Origin: Porphyra umbilicalis
Taxonomy: Eukaryota; Rhodophyta; Bangiophyceae; Bangiales; Bangiaceae
Length of the DNA: 64,000 nt
NCBI GenBank assembly: GCA_002049455.2
Contig: KV918773.1
Span: forward strand, 248,001 to 312,000
Direction of reading: 5' to 3'
This document shows positions 1-9,363 of the stretch, in pieces. The notes below the pieces were generated by a model that was not told where the DNA came from, did not search any database, and worked only from the letters and a program-made list of their open reading frames with translations. Within the stretch, counting starts at the first letter, position 1. Each line of letters begins with the position of its first letter. The position numbers were made by a program, and so were the translations under genes.

Positions 1-1290
1 TGCCGCATTTGTGCCCCGGTAAAACTTGTCGCACTCTGCTGATCCCCACGCGAGATGCAGGAAGCCGACAAACATCGCCAGAGGCCTTCTGCTCATGCAA
101 GGAAGAAAGCCTTCTTACTGGGGGGATTTCTTTCTTCATCGGCACGATCCGCCGTCGCGCGTCATTTGAGTATGCGTTCTGCGTCCGCCTCTGGCAAATG
201 CGATCGTCATCTAGAATTCCTATGGCCTGTTCAGGAGGCAGAATCATATTTTTTTCGTGTACCGCCGCCATTTTCGCTGTATGCAATTGTGCCGGCCACT
301 CGTGGCCACAGAATCTGCGATCGGCCACTGCAGATCAATCTTGGGTCCGCCCCCGCCCCCGCCCTCGCCGCGCACGTCCCCACCCTCGCCGCCCCCACCC
401 CCGCCGTGGCCGACCCCGCCCCCGCCATGGCCGCCGGTACCCTTGCCGCCCTGGCCGTCGCCACCGCCGCGCCCGCCCTGGCCGCGCCCGCCCCCGCCCT
501 GGCCTCCCCCGCCCGCGCCGTGGCCGCCCTCTCCCACGCCCCCGCCCTCGCCGCCGCCACCTCCGCCGCCACCACGGCCGCACCCGCTTTCGCCGCCCCA
601 GCCCACGCCGCTGCCGCCACCGCCCCCGCCCACGCCGTTGCCGCCCTCGTACCCTCCACGCCCGCCTCCACCCTCACTTCCCCCGCCCTCACCCACGCCG
701 TTGCCGCCGCCTCCAGCGGCACCGCCGCCGCTCCCACGTTCTTCGCCCTCGCGGCCGCCGCCGCCGCCGCCGCCGCCCCTGCCACCACCGACGCGGAATG
801 CGCGCCGGTGCGGCGGCTCACCACCGTCGTCCCCGACGCGGCCGCCTCCCTCGCGTGCCACCTCGGCCCCGAGGTGGTGGCGGCCGTGTCGGTGCGGGCG
901 CCCTCGAATGCGCTCCTGGGAGACCTTGGGCGGGCTTGAGGGGCGTCAGCGGTGTCGGCGGCGACGGAGACGCGGACTGCAGCGGCGGGGGGAACGCAGA
1001 CGCAGAGGGGGCGCGGGGGGACGCCGACGCTGCCGAACTTGGGGAGAGCGCGCCCGCCGCCGCCGTGCGGGCGGGGGAGGCCGCCATCGGCGGCGCGGGA
1101 AACGAGGACGGCATCCCGGCGACGGGGGGCGGCCACCGCCCGGCCGCCGGCTCCATGGTGGGGGGCGCCGTCGCGGCGACGGCGGGGTCGCTGGCACCGG
1201 CAGCGGCGGCGCGGCGTTCGGCCGCCAGCAGCGCCTCGAGCGGCGGGCGCGCGGCGGCGACGGCGGGGTCTGGGCCATCTGCCGACGGTG
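1..1290. repeat. GC-rich low-complexity leader, no credible gene
   Basis: The first 340 bases are of ordinary composition and I recognise nothing in them. From about 340 to 1290 the sequence alternates short C-rich and G-rich words with a three-base rhythm. Several frames on both strands therefore stay open and give Ala/Pro-, Arg- or Gly-rich conceptual proteins of up to about 540 residues. None has a recognisable domain, and the frames are mutually exclusive. I treat the stretch as cryptic simple repeat, possibly the 5' flank or untranslated part of the phosphoesterase-like gene that follows. Confidence 0.5.
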
Positions 1291-1329
1291 ATGCCCCCAC
1301 ATCGCCGACGACGCCCCCCCCCCCTGCCC

Positions 1330-1990
1330 CCCCCGACCTCCCCATCGACCTCCTCTGCGCCACCGTCTTGGCCACCACCTTCGGCGCCATCCTCGGGGTG
1401 TCCCCCCCCCCCCCCCCCCCCAAGTCGCGGCGGCGACCGCCGCCCCCCCTCTTCCCATCGCCGCCGCCCTCGCGGCCGACGGGGTTTGGGGCCACACCCC
1501 CGGCGGCGTCACGACGCTCTTCAACCTCACCGACGCGCACGTGGATGGGGGCGGACGCGGCGACGGCGGCGAGTCGCGCGCGGCACTGCGCGCCGCCGAC
1601 GGCTTGCTGGTGCCGGCGCTCGCGCTCGACGCGGTGGTGGTGAGCGGTGACCTTTTGGCGGGGGGTGGGGGGCGAAATGGGGGGGGGGGACGACTTCGAG
1701 GCCGACTGGGGAGCCTACGCGTCGTTGGTGGCGCTTGCGGGGGGAGTGCATCCGGGAAGGGGGGTGGGGGGAGAAGAAGGCGCCACCCCGGTCGCGTGGG
1801 TCAACACGCGCGGCAACCACGTCGCGTATGGGATGGGGGGGGACAGCAGGCAGGGGGGGGGGGGAGGGGCGGGTACTACCGCGGCTATGGCGTCGGCGGG
1901 GGGGACCTGGGCGGCCGCCTGTCGGTCACCACGGTCGGCGGCGGCGCGGCGGCGGCGCCGCCGCCGTCGCGTCGACCGCCCCGTCTGGCG
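1330..1990 (+). pseudogene. TMEM62-like calcineurin-type metallophosphoesterase fragment, frame-broken
   Basis: Three neighbouring frames together read like the start of a TMEM62-type membrane metallophosphoesterase. A hydrophobic segment (IDLLCATVLATTFGAILGV, about 1342-1400) could be the N-terminal signal anchor. It is followed by LFNLTDAHVDGG (about 1520-1555), by ALDAVVVSGDLLAGG (about 1625-1665, the GD metal-ligand motif), by EADWGAYASLV, by VAWVNTRGNHVAYG (about 1795-1835, the GNH motif) and by YYRGYGV (about 1875). The order and spacing match the family. The frame changes twice, at G runs near 1680 and 1855, and once at a C run near 1405. That may reflect homopolymer sequencing error, short introns or true decay. 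The usual Asp after GNH is Val here. About 70 bp past the last motif the gene is cut by the LTR of element A, with a GGCGC target duplication. The family assignment rests on motif reading only; activity cannot be inferred. Confidence 0.5.
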
Positions 1991-2062
1991 GTGGGGCGGC
2001 TCGCGTCGGGGGCTTGACGCCGCCGCAACCGCCGCCGCCAGTGCCGGTGGGCGCGTCGGCGC

Positions 2063-2791
2063 TGTGACGGTCCGTCACATGGCCCCCCACACTCCGGGAA
2101 CCAGATTCCCGGGAAATATGCCCCACTAACGCATATTTCAAATTGTTCCGTTGGCGACCCACTTGTGATCATTTCGTGGCTCGCCAACCACAACCGCAAT
2201 CCCAATACTTCCCTGGGATTCGTAACCCCCCCGAGCATGCCCCGACTTAAGAGCCTAATTTTGTGTAAACCCGACTTGGATTATCGACTTATGTTACTTT
2301 GCGCCCCTGACCCCGGGGCGCCGCGAGGATGTCACGTAGCACCCTTCCCCCGCCTCTACTCAAGGCGGTATTCGAAGCTTCGGCCGTCCTTCGGGTTATG
2401 GGCCCAGTGGGCCCTGAGGAGAGGGCCTTTCGTTGGTCCTTTGAGGGTGCCTGAGGAGGGGTTTCCGAGGGTCCTTTGAGGGAGTCTGGGGAGGGTTTTC
2501 AGAGGGTCCTTTGAGGGTGTCTGAGGAGGGTTTTCCGAGGGTCCGAGGGGAACGGATGGGATAAGAGGGTGAGGCGTGAGTGTCGCCTCGGAGCCTTCGA
2601 CGCGGGCAAGTAAACTTCCGGTCACACAGTTCGTGTTTGTCGCTCGGGGCGCCTTCCCCCGGTCGACGCCGTGCGTGTGTGCTCTTCGGGGTTTCCTTCC
2701 GGGGCGGGTATTCCCCGACAGGACTACCCGGCGACACGGTTTGGCTCGCCCTCCCCCCAACTGGGTGATGTGGGCTGAGCGTGTTGTCACA
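2063..2791 (+). repeat. 5' LTR of element A
   Basis: Starts TGTGACGG and ends GTTGTCACA, matching 29782-30510 base for base in length. It contains an internal short tandem array near 2435-2545 built on GGGTCCTTTGAGGG-like words. The left target-site copy GGCGC lies at 2058-2062. Confidence 0.93.
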
Positions 2792-2793
2792 TT

Positions 2794-2810
2794 TGGTGGA
2801 GCAGCAGGGG
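2794..2810 (+). promoter_or_regulatory. Putative primer-binding site of element A
   Basis: TGGTGGAGCAGC begins three bases after the 5' LTR. TGG is what the CCA end of a priming tRNA would pair with. Element B has TGG at the same offset. I cannot name the tRNA without a tRNA set. Confidence 0.45.
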
Positions 2811-3106
2811 AGGAAGGCAACTCAACCTTCCTCGGGGTGGTGGCGATGCGCCAACCCGCCTCGTGGGGGACCTAGTTGGCCCTCCTCCCCTTGGTGCCTA
2901 GCGCTGCGGGCGGTGCCCCGCAACGCCAGGTTTGGCTGAGTCCGGCCGGGTTGATGGCCGATGGGGGGGGGGATGGAGACCCCCCTGGTGTCGAGGTGCC
3001 TGGTGCCGGGGCGGATGACATTACCCCCCCCGGAGGCGGATAGTCGGTTGACGATCGCCACACCAGTGCAGGCACCACGGATGCGGGTGCCCGCGGGGCG
3101 CGGACT

Positions 3107-5209
3107 TTGTTCCAACCCTTGCCCCCGGGCCTCGATCCGACTGGGACTCGCCCCCCGGCAGGCGCCCCCTCGGGTAGTACTCACCCCGAGGCGGTCCTGT
3201 GGGGTGCTGGCACTCATTTCGGCGTAGGGCAGCTGCCCAACGTTACCACGTGTGGCGGTGGGTCTGTGCCACCACCGGCACGGGAACCTGCGGGTGGGAG
3301 CTCTTGTCGTGCTCCCCCAGGTTCACGGAGTGCCAAGAGTGCCCCGGCGCTTGAGCGCGGCGCCGGGACCCACGGTATCGGTCCCCCGGCCCTCGGGCCC
3401 GGTGGGAGATCCCCTCTCGGTGCTTGGGAGGGGGGGGCGATGCCAGGATCGGCACGGGAGCCTGCAGGCGGGAGCTCTAGTCATGCTCCCCCAGGCTCAC
3501 GGGGTGCCAGGGATGGCCAAGGTCTCGAGTGGCGAGACGCCGTGGCCGAGGTCGTTCGGTCCGAAGTTACCCGATCGCTAGTTACGATGTTGAGGGGCTC
3601 TACGCCCAGGCCCGCTGAGCGGCGGGGCCGAGCCCGACGCTCTGCTCGTCGGCGCCGACGCGACAACTCGTCGTCGTCGTCGACCACTGACGTCTCCCGC
3701 TCGGGGGACGAGTCAGCTGTTGCAGCCCTACTTGGTGCGTTCCGTGCTACCCCCCCGCCGTCGACGGTGAGGGAGGGCACTCGGGGTATTGACCCGAGGG
3801 CCCAACCGACTCCTAACTCGGCGGAGGGTGAGCAAGGCGGGGGCGCGGCGCGAGGGTTACCCCGGCGTATTGACCCGTGGCTCCCGACGCATCTCTCCTC
3901 CGCGACCGATCCAGAGGCTGGGGGGTTGCCTACTCAACCCACCCCGACACCCCCAACTCGGGTGGTGCCGCCCAAGATTGTGGTGAACCACCCGTATTAC
4001 CGGGTGATGTTCGATTGTGAGACCTATGCGCTAGACAACAAGTCGGTTGCCTACGCGCGGCGCCAGGCCCGTTCTCTGGACCGGCGCAAGAAAGAGGTGG
4101 CTCAGTCCTTCGGGGTGAACGACGAGTGGGATGGTTCCCCCCCGGCCAAGGTCTTCCAGTTCTTGCACAAGTTTTCCAAGGCCTGTGACGACAACAACAT
4201 CTCCGAAGGCGAAGCCTTCTATATCCTTCAAGACTTCACGAAGGAACCTCTTAAGTCAGAGGTGATGATGGTTATGCCAACTCGCCGGGCGGGTAACCCC
4301 GGCGAGGTCACTTCATACTTGGAGCTCATCAACTGGATGATCCGGCGTCACGTCGACGAGGCCTCGGTGGCTACTCTAGTCGAGACCCTGAACGTCGCGG
4401 TCCAACGGAATGACGAGGACGAGTTGTCCTTCGCCGAGCGCCTCCGCCGCCTCAACACCGAGTGCGGGTTCATGTACGGGGAGGGCGCCCTCAAGGGGCG
4501 CTTCGTGGAAGGTGTCCACCGCGCGGCGCGCGCCACTGTGCGCGAGCGCAACACCCCCGGCATGATTATGGCGGAGCTGGCTCGCGTCGCCCAGACTAAG
4601 GGCGACGAACACCGCTGGCTACGACTTGAGCAGCACAAGGAGCGGACTAAGGAGCGAGAAGCGCTCGCGGAGGAGGCCCGTCTCCGGCGGCAAGCTCGTG
4701 CGGCCGCCCTTCCCCGGATCACTGGGTGGGCGTGGGGATACCAACCGCGGGACGCCCCTGTCCGGACCGTCGGGGCCGTGCGTGCCCCCACTCCAGGCCC
4801 CCGGTACGATGGGTCCCGACCCAAGACTCCGGGCGGCTCGACTCCCGGGGGCAACGACAACCCGCGCTACCGCTCCCGACCGAGCGATGGGCCTTCCCGA
4901 CCCAAATCCCGGTCGGAAGAGTACCCTTGCTGGCAGTGTGGCAAGGTGGGCCATTGGGCCGAGGTGTGCCCCGACTTGGACGCACGCCTACGCGACCGAT
5001 TGGCCATAGCCAGTCGGTGGTCCTCTCTCGGGACGTCCTCGGGCTCCCGCGATACCCCGCGAGCGGGCCGGCGAGTAGCCGTTGCCACTCCCCACGAGGA
5101 CTCCAGCTCAAGCGGCGAGGAGTCGACGCCGCTTGAGAAGGGGGAACCGCAGAGCGGGCCCGAGTGCGGAGCCACCACCTCCTCCGAGTCCGAGGAGGGA
5201 AATGAGTAA
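3107..5209 (+). CDS. gag: Gag of element A
   Basis: A Gag polyprotein of up to about 700 residues. The N-terminal third is Pro/Gly/Arg-rich with an internal duplication (REPAGGSS...APPGSR occurs twice). The retrotransposon Gag/capsid domain lies at roughly 4000-4600 (HPYYRVMFDCETYALD through VEGVHRAARATVRE). A charged coiled segment follows, then one CCHC zinc knuckle, CWQCGKVGHWAEVC, at about 4930-4971. The capsid region resembles that of element B in spacing and in several motifs. No ATG is available at the left edge of this frame, so the true start is unknown and may lie before a G run near 2965 that shifts the frame. The frame ends with GAG TAA just after a slippery heptamer, and pol is in the -1 frame. 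There are no internal stops. Confidence 0.85.
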   Translation: MFQPLPPGLDPTGTRPPAGAPSGSTHPEAVLWGAGTHFGVGQLPNVTTCGGGSVPPPAREPAGGSSCRAPPGSRSAKSAPALERGAGTHGIGPPALGPGGRSPLGAWEGGAMPGSAREPAGGSSSHAPPGSRGARDGQGLEWRDAVAEVVRSEVTRSLVTMLRGSTPRPAERRGRARRSARRRRRDNSSSSSTTDVSRSGDESAVAALLGAFRATPPPSTVREGTRGIDPRAQPTPNSAEGEQGGGAARGLPRRIDPWLPTHLSSATDPEAGGLPTQPTPTPPTRVVPPKIVVNHPYYRVMFDCETYALDNKSVAYARRQARSLDRRKKEVAQSFGVNDEWDGSPPAKVFQFLHKFSKACDDNNISEGEAFYILQDFTKEPLKSEVMMVMPTRRAGNPGEVTSYLELINWMIRRHVDEASVATLVETLNVAVQRNDEDELSFAERLRRLNTECGFMYGEGALKGRFVEGVHRAARATVRERNTPGMIMAELARVAQTKGDEHRWLRLEQHKERTKEREALAEEARLRRQARAAALPRITGWAWGYQPRDAPVRTVGAVRAPTPGPRYDGSRPKTPGGSTPGGNDNPRYRSRPSDGPSRPKSRSEEYPCWQCGKVGHWAEVCPDLDARLRDRLAIASRWSSLGTSSGSRDTPRAGRRVAVATPHEDSSSSGEESTPLEKGEPQSGPECGATTSSESEEGNE

Positions 5210-5244
5210 TCACCGGTGTTGGGCCCTCCCCGCGGCAACCGGTG
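5197..5244 (+). promoter_or_regulatory. -1 ribosomal frameshift signal of element A, decayed
   Basis: In the gag frame the bases read G GGA AAT (5197-5203), followed by a 7-nt spacer (5204-5210, including the gag TAA) and a perfect 7-bp stem CACCGGT/ACCGGTG (5211-5217 with 5238-5244). A -1 slip on GGG AAA would be followed at once by TGA (5203-5205). If base 5203 were C, as in element B, the codon would be CGA and pol would be open. The signal therefore appears inactivated by a C-to-T change. Confidence 0.7.
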
Positions 5245-6236
5245 GACCGAACTCGGGACGTGGATAAGATGCCAGTACGCATCCTATCCCGACCCAAGGG
5301 GATCCGCCCCCGGGACGCACCCCTCCCGAAGGGGGTAGGCGGCCAGAATGTGGTGGCCATCCTGACGGGGTCCAACTACCAGGTGGCCAGTCGCGTCTGG
5401 CTAGACGCGGGGCGTGAGCTAGCCCTCCGCGTCATAGTCGACACGGGGTCGTGTGTCTCCCTAGTACGGGAAGCGCTACTCCCCCCGGAGATGGAGGTGG
5501 CGCCCTTAGACGCGGCGACCGCCCAATTGTTTGACGTGAATGGGGGACTCCTTCCCATCACGGGCACCGTGACTCTTACGGTGCGAGTCGGAACTTACTC
5601 CACCCCAGTCATATGTGGGGTAGTGACGGGCATGTCGGTCCCCCTACTCCTAGGGACCGACTACACTGACGTCCATGTCCCTAACATTTGCGGACCCAAG
5701 GGGTACATCCGGTTACTAAACGGATGTAGGGTCCCCATCCTCTGTCGGGGTAAGACAGTGTCGTATGCCCGGGCGGACCAACCCCAGTCGGGTGCCGCTA
5801 GTGAGGCGGACACCAAGGTGCGCCTAGCGCGCGAGGTGGTTATACCCCCGCGGTCCCGGGGATACGTCCCAGTACAGACGTCATTCCAAGGGAATGGGGT
5901 CATCACCCAGCGCCATCGAGTGTATGAGCGCCACCGCGTACATATTGCAACTGGCACCATGGACTGCACCGCCAACCAGACGTGGTGGGTGGAGGAAACC
6001 AATACGGGGAACACGAGTAAGCGACTCCCCAAGGGCATGGTCATGGGGCATATGTCGTCCTACTCCGGTACGGTAGCCGCCATATCCCAAGAGGACTGGG
6101 CTGCACTCAGCCCCAGTCCGACCACCGCGCCCGACGCAACGGACCCCGTGGAGGAGCCCCACGTTCATACTTCGAACGTGCCCGAGGGGCTGCGGCCTCA
6201 AGTGCTCGCCCTACTGGAGAAGCACCGCGCCCTCTG
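5206..6236 (+). pseudogene. pol: Pol of element A, part 1 (protease and linker to RT)
   Basis: First piece of Pol, in the -1 frame relative to gag. An aspartic protease is visible: VIVDTGSCVSLV at about 5430-5465, with the flap-side motif PLLLGTDYTD near 5640-5670. The piece ends ...KHRAL at 6234, plus two bases, where element B is inserted. With B and one CTCTG copy removed, the reading runs on at 20081 as W-S-G followed by LGSIKATEHRIEL. This matches the equivalent junction of element B's own pol (MWSGQALGAIKATRHHIEL). It is a pseudogene because of stops in the later parts and the inserts. Confidence 0.88.
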
Positions 6237-6824
6237 TGAAGCACCACCGGGATGGGGGTGGTGCTGGGAACCCCCGGCGGGGCCCGGGCGGGCGTGTCCT
6301 GCGCGTGGCAAGCAGCGGGGCGGGCGGCACGGCCGCCACGCCCCCGCGGGTGGCGCCCCGGCGCCGACTGGGCAGCTGTCGGGGGCGCGGGCACCCGGGC
6401 CACGCACGAACGGCCACCAGGGCGTCGCTGGGCGCGGCGGTTATGTGGCGCGCGCGCGCCACCGCGTGGCCACGCCAGAGGCCGCCACGTCAGGCGGTGG
6501 CACCCGGTCCCGATTCCCCCTCGTCTCTACTTACCGCATTGGGGGACTTGTCTTGCATTGTACTTAGTGGTATTGGTTGGTCGGCGGCGCGGACCAATTT
6601 CCATTAGGGGAATTGGGCCCACGCAACGGTTTCCGCCCTTTTTAGGACGAAGGGCGACGACGGTGGGAGGTGCCGTCGTCGCCGGCAAGTAAACCGTGCC
6701 TTTTGTCTTGTACCTTTGGCGGCCCCTCTTCCCGGATCGGGTGATCCTATAGGGGGCACGTTCTTGGGACGGCAGCGGTGGGATACTTCCCTCTTCGGGC
6801 CCGTGGCTACGGGGTTGTGCTACA
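6237..6824 (+). repeat. 5' LTR of element B
   Basis: Begins TGAAGCACCACC and ends GTGCTACA. It differs from the 3' LTR mainly by a 3-nt gap near its start and three point changes. An imperfect inverted repeat, AGCACCACC with GGTGGTGCT, lies at its left end. Confidence 0.93.
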
Positions 6825-6826
6825 TT

Positions 6827-6843
6827 TGGCGCTCCGTGTGAGA
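6827..6843 (+). promoter_or_regulatory. Putative primer-binding site of element B
   Basis: TGGCGCTCCGTG begins three bases after the LTR, at the same offset as in element A. The priming tRNA was not identified. Confidence 0.45.
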
Positions 6844-6945
6844 CCATTGGTCCACGCCCGGTCGCACGACCCCCGGCCCCGATCTCGAGGTTGTACCGGT
6901 TCGTTGGAGGATCACCTCACGGTACGCGTCGCGGCCCCCGGGGCC

Positions 6946-9363
6946 ATGGACCGCGTCGCTTCCTCTTCTTCTTCCTCTTCTGTCGCCGGGGGCGCTCCCC
7001 GGGCGGTCGTGAGCGACTGCGACGTCGGCGCGGCCACCGGGGCTCGGATGGACGGACGGGGCGGGCTGCCCTCCTTGCCAGACCTCATCGCCCTGGGGCG
7101 AGGGGGCCCGGCGGCGTCGACGGCGGGCGGTGGTTCGGTGGCGACGGTGCACGGCACGTCGCCCTTTGACCCCGACCACTCGCATCCCGCGGCGACCGAC
7201 CGAGCCGTCGCTTCAGATCAGGGGCTGACGGGGATGGCATCCCAACGGGGCCAGGGGGGGCCCGCGAACACCCCCCGGGACCTGGCGCGTCGGAGCGGCG
7301 TTTTCGCCCCGCCGCGGCGCCGGGACGCAGATGCGATCCGTCCTCCCCCGTTGTCTGCCGCGCGCCGATGGGTGGACGCAGATGCGACGGAGCTGGATAC
7401 GGCGGAGGCGGAGGAGACGTTCTCCGCGTGGGCGGCGGCGCGCACTGAGCGCCGTCGCGGGGCCTCGCCGCCAACGGACGGCAGCGCAGCCCAGATGGGG
7501 ACCCGACCGGGACGCCGTGGGCGCTCCGTGCGCGGGTCGCGGCGATCGGGCGGACGCCGCCCCGAGACGGTCGCCGACACGACAGAGTCGCAGCTGCTCA
7601 TGACCGAGATGCGACAGGAGCTGGGGGAGCTCCGCCGCCTGCGGGACCAGATCGTCGAGACGGCCTCCTCGGCAGCTGTGCCCGACGCGCTGCCCGGGCC
7701 GACTCGCGTGGCCCCGCGGGCGGGGCCGAGCGCGTCAACCCGGTCGGCGGCGCCCGCGCCCGGCTGGGCCACGTCCCCGGCGGGCGGCGTCCATGCGGGG
7801 GCCCAGTCTTCCGACAGTGGGGCGGATTCGGAAGAGACGGCCGAGCCGGCGGCGTCGATGGCGGAATTCCGCGAGTCTATCGTGGGCGAGGCGGTCCGGC
7901 GCCTGCGGCGCGACCAGCGGTTGGAGCGGGTCACGGACCCCAGGTTTGTGCCCCTGTTCAAGACGGACTCATACCGCCTGTACGACCGCACGCCCGGGTT
8001 CTCGCGCACGCAGCGGGCGCAACAGCGGTATAACCGGCGGGACTTCAAGGAAATGATGCTCGCGGAGGACCGGCGTTGGGACGCCAAGGATCGCGTGAGC
8101 GTCGTCAACTTCCAGCGGAAGCTCAAGAACTCCTGCGACGCCCTCGGCGTGGCCGAGGGGGCCGCGGTGTACCTGCTTCAGTGGCTGGTCTCCGAGCCCG
8201 TCATGGTGGTCATCGGCCGCGTGGTGCCGATGGGCAGCGACACGGCGGCAGTGGCCGCCCAGCCCAAGTTCAAGCACATCATCCGTGAACTGCTGGAGGA
8301 GTACCTCGACGAGGACGTCCTCTCCGACCGCCTCCGCGAGCTGCAGTACGCCAAGCTGCACGCGTGGGAGACCGAGGGGCAGTTCGGGGACCGCATCGTG
8401 GCGTTGAACGCCGCCCTCGGGGCCCTCTTGGACGGCAAGGAGCTCAAGGCGGTGCTGGTGCAAGGGGTCTCCGAGTCCCTTCGGGCCGCCGCACGGCAGT
8501 ACAACACGGCCGGGCGGTCGTTCACGAAATTGAAGGCCTACCTCGATCGGGAAGGGAAGTCTTCCCGGGCCCTGCACAAGGTGAAGTTGGCACCGAAGCC
8601 ACCGGCACGGAACCGGCTGTCGTTGACCCCGCGGAGCAAGGCACTCGCGTCCAAGGCCCTCGGGGGCGCCTCCCAGGCCGATGGCGACGTGGCTACGGTC
8701 GATGCGACCGCCACACCTTGGGATTGGCAGGCGGCACAGGCCGCCCTGGCCGCCCCCGAGGGAGAGAGCTCCGTGGCCTTCGTCGCCGGCACCGGAAGCC
8801 CAGCCTCGTCGGGTTGGGGCCCGACCCAGGCTCCCCGAGCGGGGTACCGCCGCACGACGGAGTTCGCGTCACCGTTGACGCGGGGGCCAGGTCTTGCCGC
8901 TTCCGGAGCCGCCGGGTCCCGGCTGGGCGCAGCAGTCCCCTTTCCGGGACGCCCCAACGTGGCGTATAGCCATGCCGGGCGGGACCCCGCTCACCCGCGC
9001 GGGTACCCCGCTGGTGGCCCTACGCGCCGTCGGGGGGCTTGCGTCGTGTGCTACGACCAGGGACACTGGGCGGAGCAGTGCCCCATAATGACCTTGGAGC
9101 AGCACGAGCGGGCGCGTAACGCGCGGGAAGCGGTCCGGCGGGCGCGGTCGACGGGGGCTGCCGGCGCAGCCGCCCTGACTGCGCAGGCGGCCGCCACGGG
9201 GTTGCACGTCATCCACGAGGTGGAACGCAACCCGGGGTCCTACGAGACCGACGACGGGACGACGACGGAGGAGGAGTGGCGTCAGTTGACCCAAGACGGG
9301 TCGGAAGGTGAAGCCGACGAGGCGGCGGGTGCCGCCGATGACGAGGCCCAGGGAAACGCCTAA
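6946..9363 (+). CDS. gag: Gag of element B
   Basis: An 805-residue Gag polyprotein. I chose ATG 6946 (MDRVASSSS) as the first ATG after the LTR and primer site. The N-terminal part (about 1-280) is Ser/Ala/Arg-rich with a short coiled coil (MRQELGELRRLRDQIVE). The capsid-type Gag domain spans about residues 315-530 (DPRFVPLFKTDSYRLYD ... VLVQGVSESLRAAARQY). One zinc knuckle, CVVCYDQGHWAEQC, lies near residues 699-712 (about 9040-9081). The tail is acidic (YETDDGTTTEEE ... DDEAQGNA). Gag should assemble the cytoplasmic particle that packages the element's RNA. The stop TAA at 9361 lies four bases after a slippery heptamer, so a fraction of ribosomes could enter pol. No internal stop or frameshift is seen. 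Confidence 0.9.
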   Translation: MDRVASSSSSSSVAGGAPRAVVSDCDVGAATGARMDGRGGLPSLPDLIALGRGGPAASTAGGGSVATVHGTSPFDPDHSHPAATDRAVASDQGLTGMASQRGQGGPANTPRDLARRSGVFAPPRRRDADAIRPPPLSAARRWVDADATELDTAEAEETFSAWAAARTERRRGASPPTDGSAAQMGTRPGRRGRSVRGSRRSGGRRPETVADTTESQLLMTEMRQELGELRRLRDQIVETASSAAVPDALPGPTRVAPRAGPSASTRSAAPAPGWATSPAGGVHAGAQSSDSGADSEETAEPAASMAEFRESIVGEAVRRLRRDQRLERVTDPRFVPLFKTDSYRLYDRTPGFSRTQRAQQRYNRRDFKEMMLAEDRRWDAKDRVSVVNFQRKLKNSCDALGVAEGAAVYLLQWLVSEPVMVVIGRVVPMGSDTAAVAAQPKFKHIIRELLEEYLDEDVLSDRLRELQYAKLHAWETEGQFGDRIVALNAALGALLDGKELKAVLVQGVSESLRAAARQYNTAGRSFTKLKAYLDREGKSSRALHKVKLAPKPPARNRLSLTPRSKALASKALGGASQADGDVATVDATATPWDWQAAQAALAAPEGESSVAFVAGTGSPASSGWGPTQAPRAGYRRTTEFASPLTRGPGLAASGAAGSRLGAAVPFPGRPNVAYSHAGRDPAHPRGYPAGGPTRRRGACVVCYDQGHWAEQCPIMTLEQHERARNAREAVRRARSTGAAGAAALTAQAAATGLHVIHEVERNPGSYETDDGTTTEEEWRQLTQDGSEGEADEAAGAADDEAQGNA

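Noticed and set aside
9..1643. Several overlapping ORFs of 200-540 codons on both strands
   Set aside because: They are Ala/Pro, Arg or Gly strings produced by a three-base GC rhythm, mutually exclusive and without domains. Only the phosphoesterase-like motifs after 1330 are informative.
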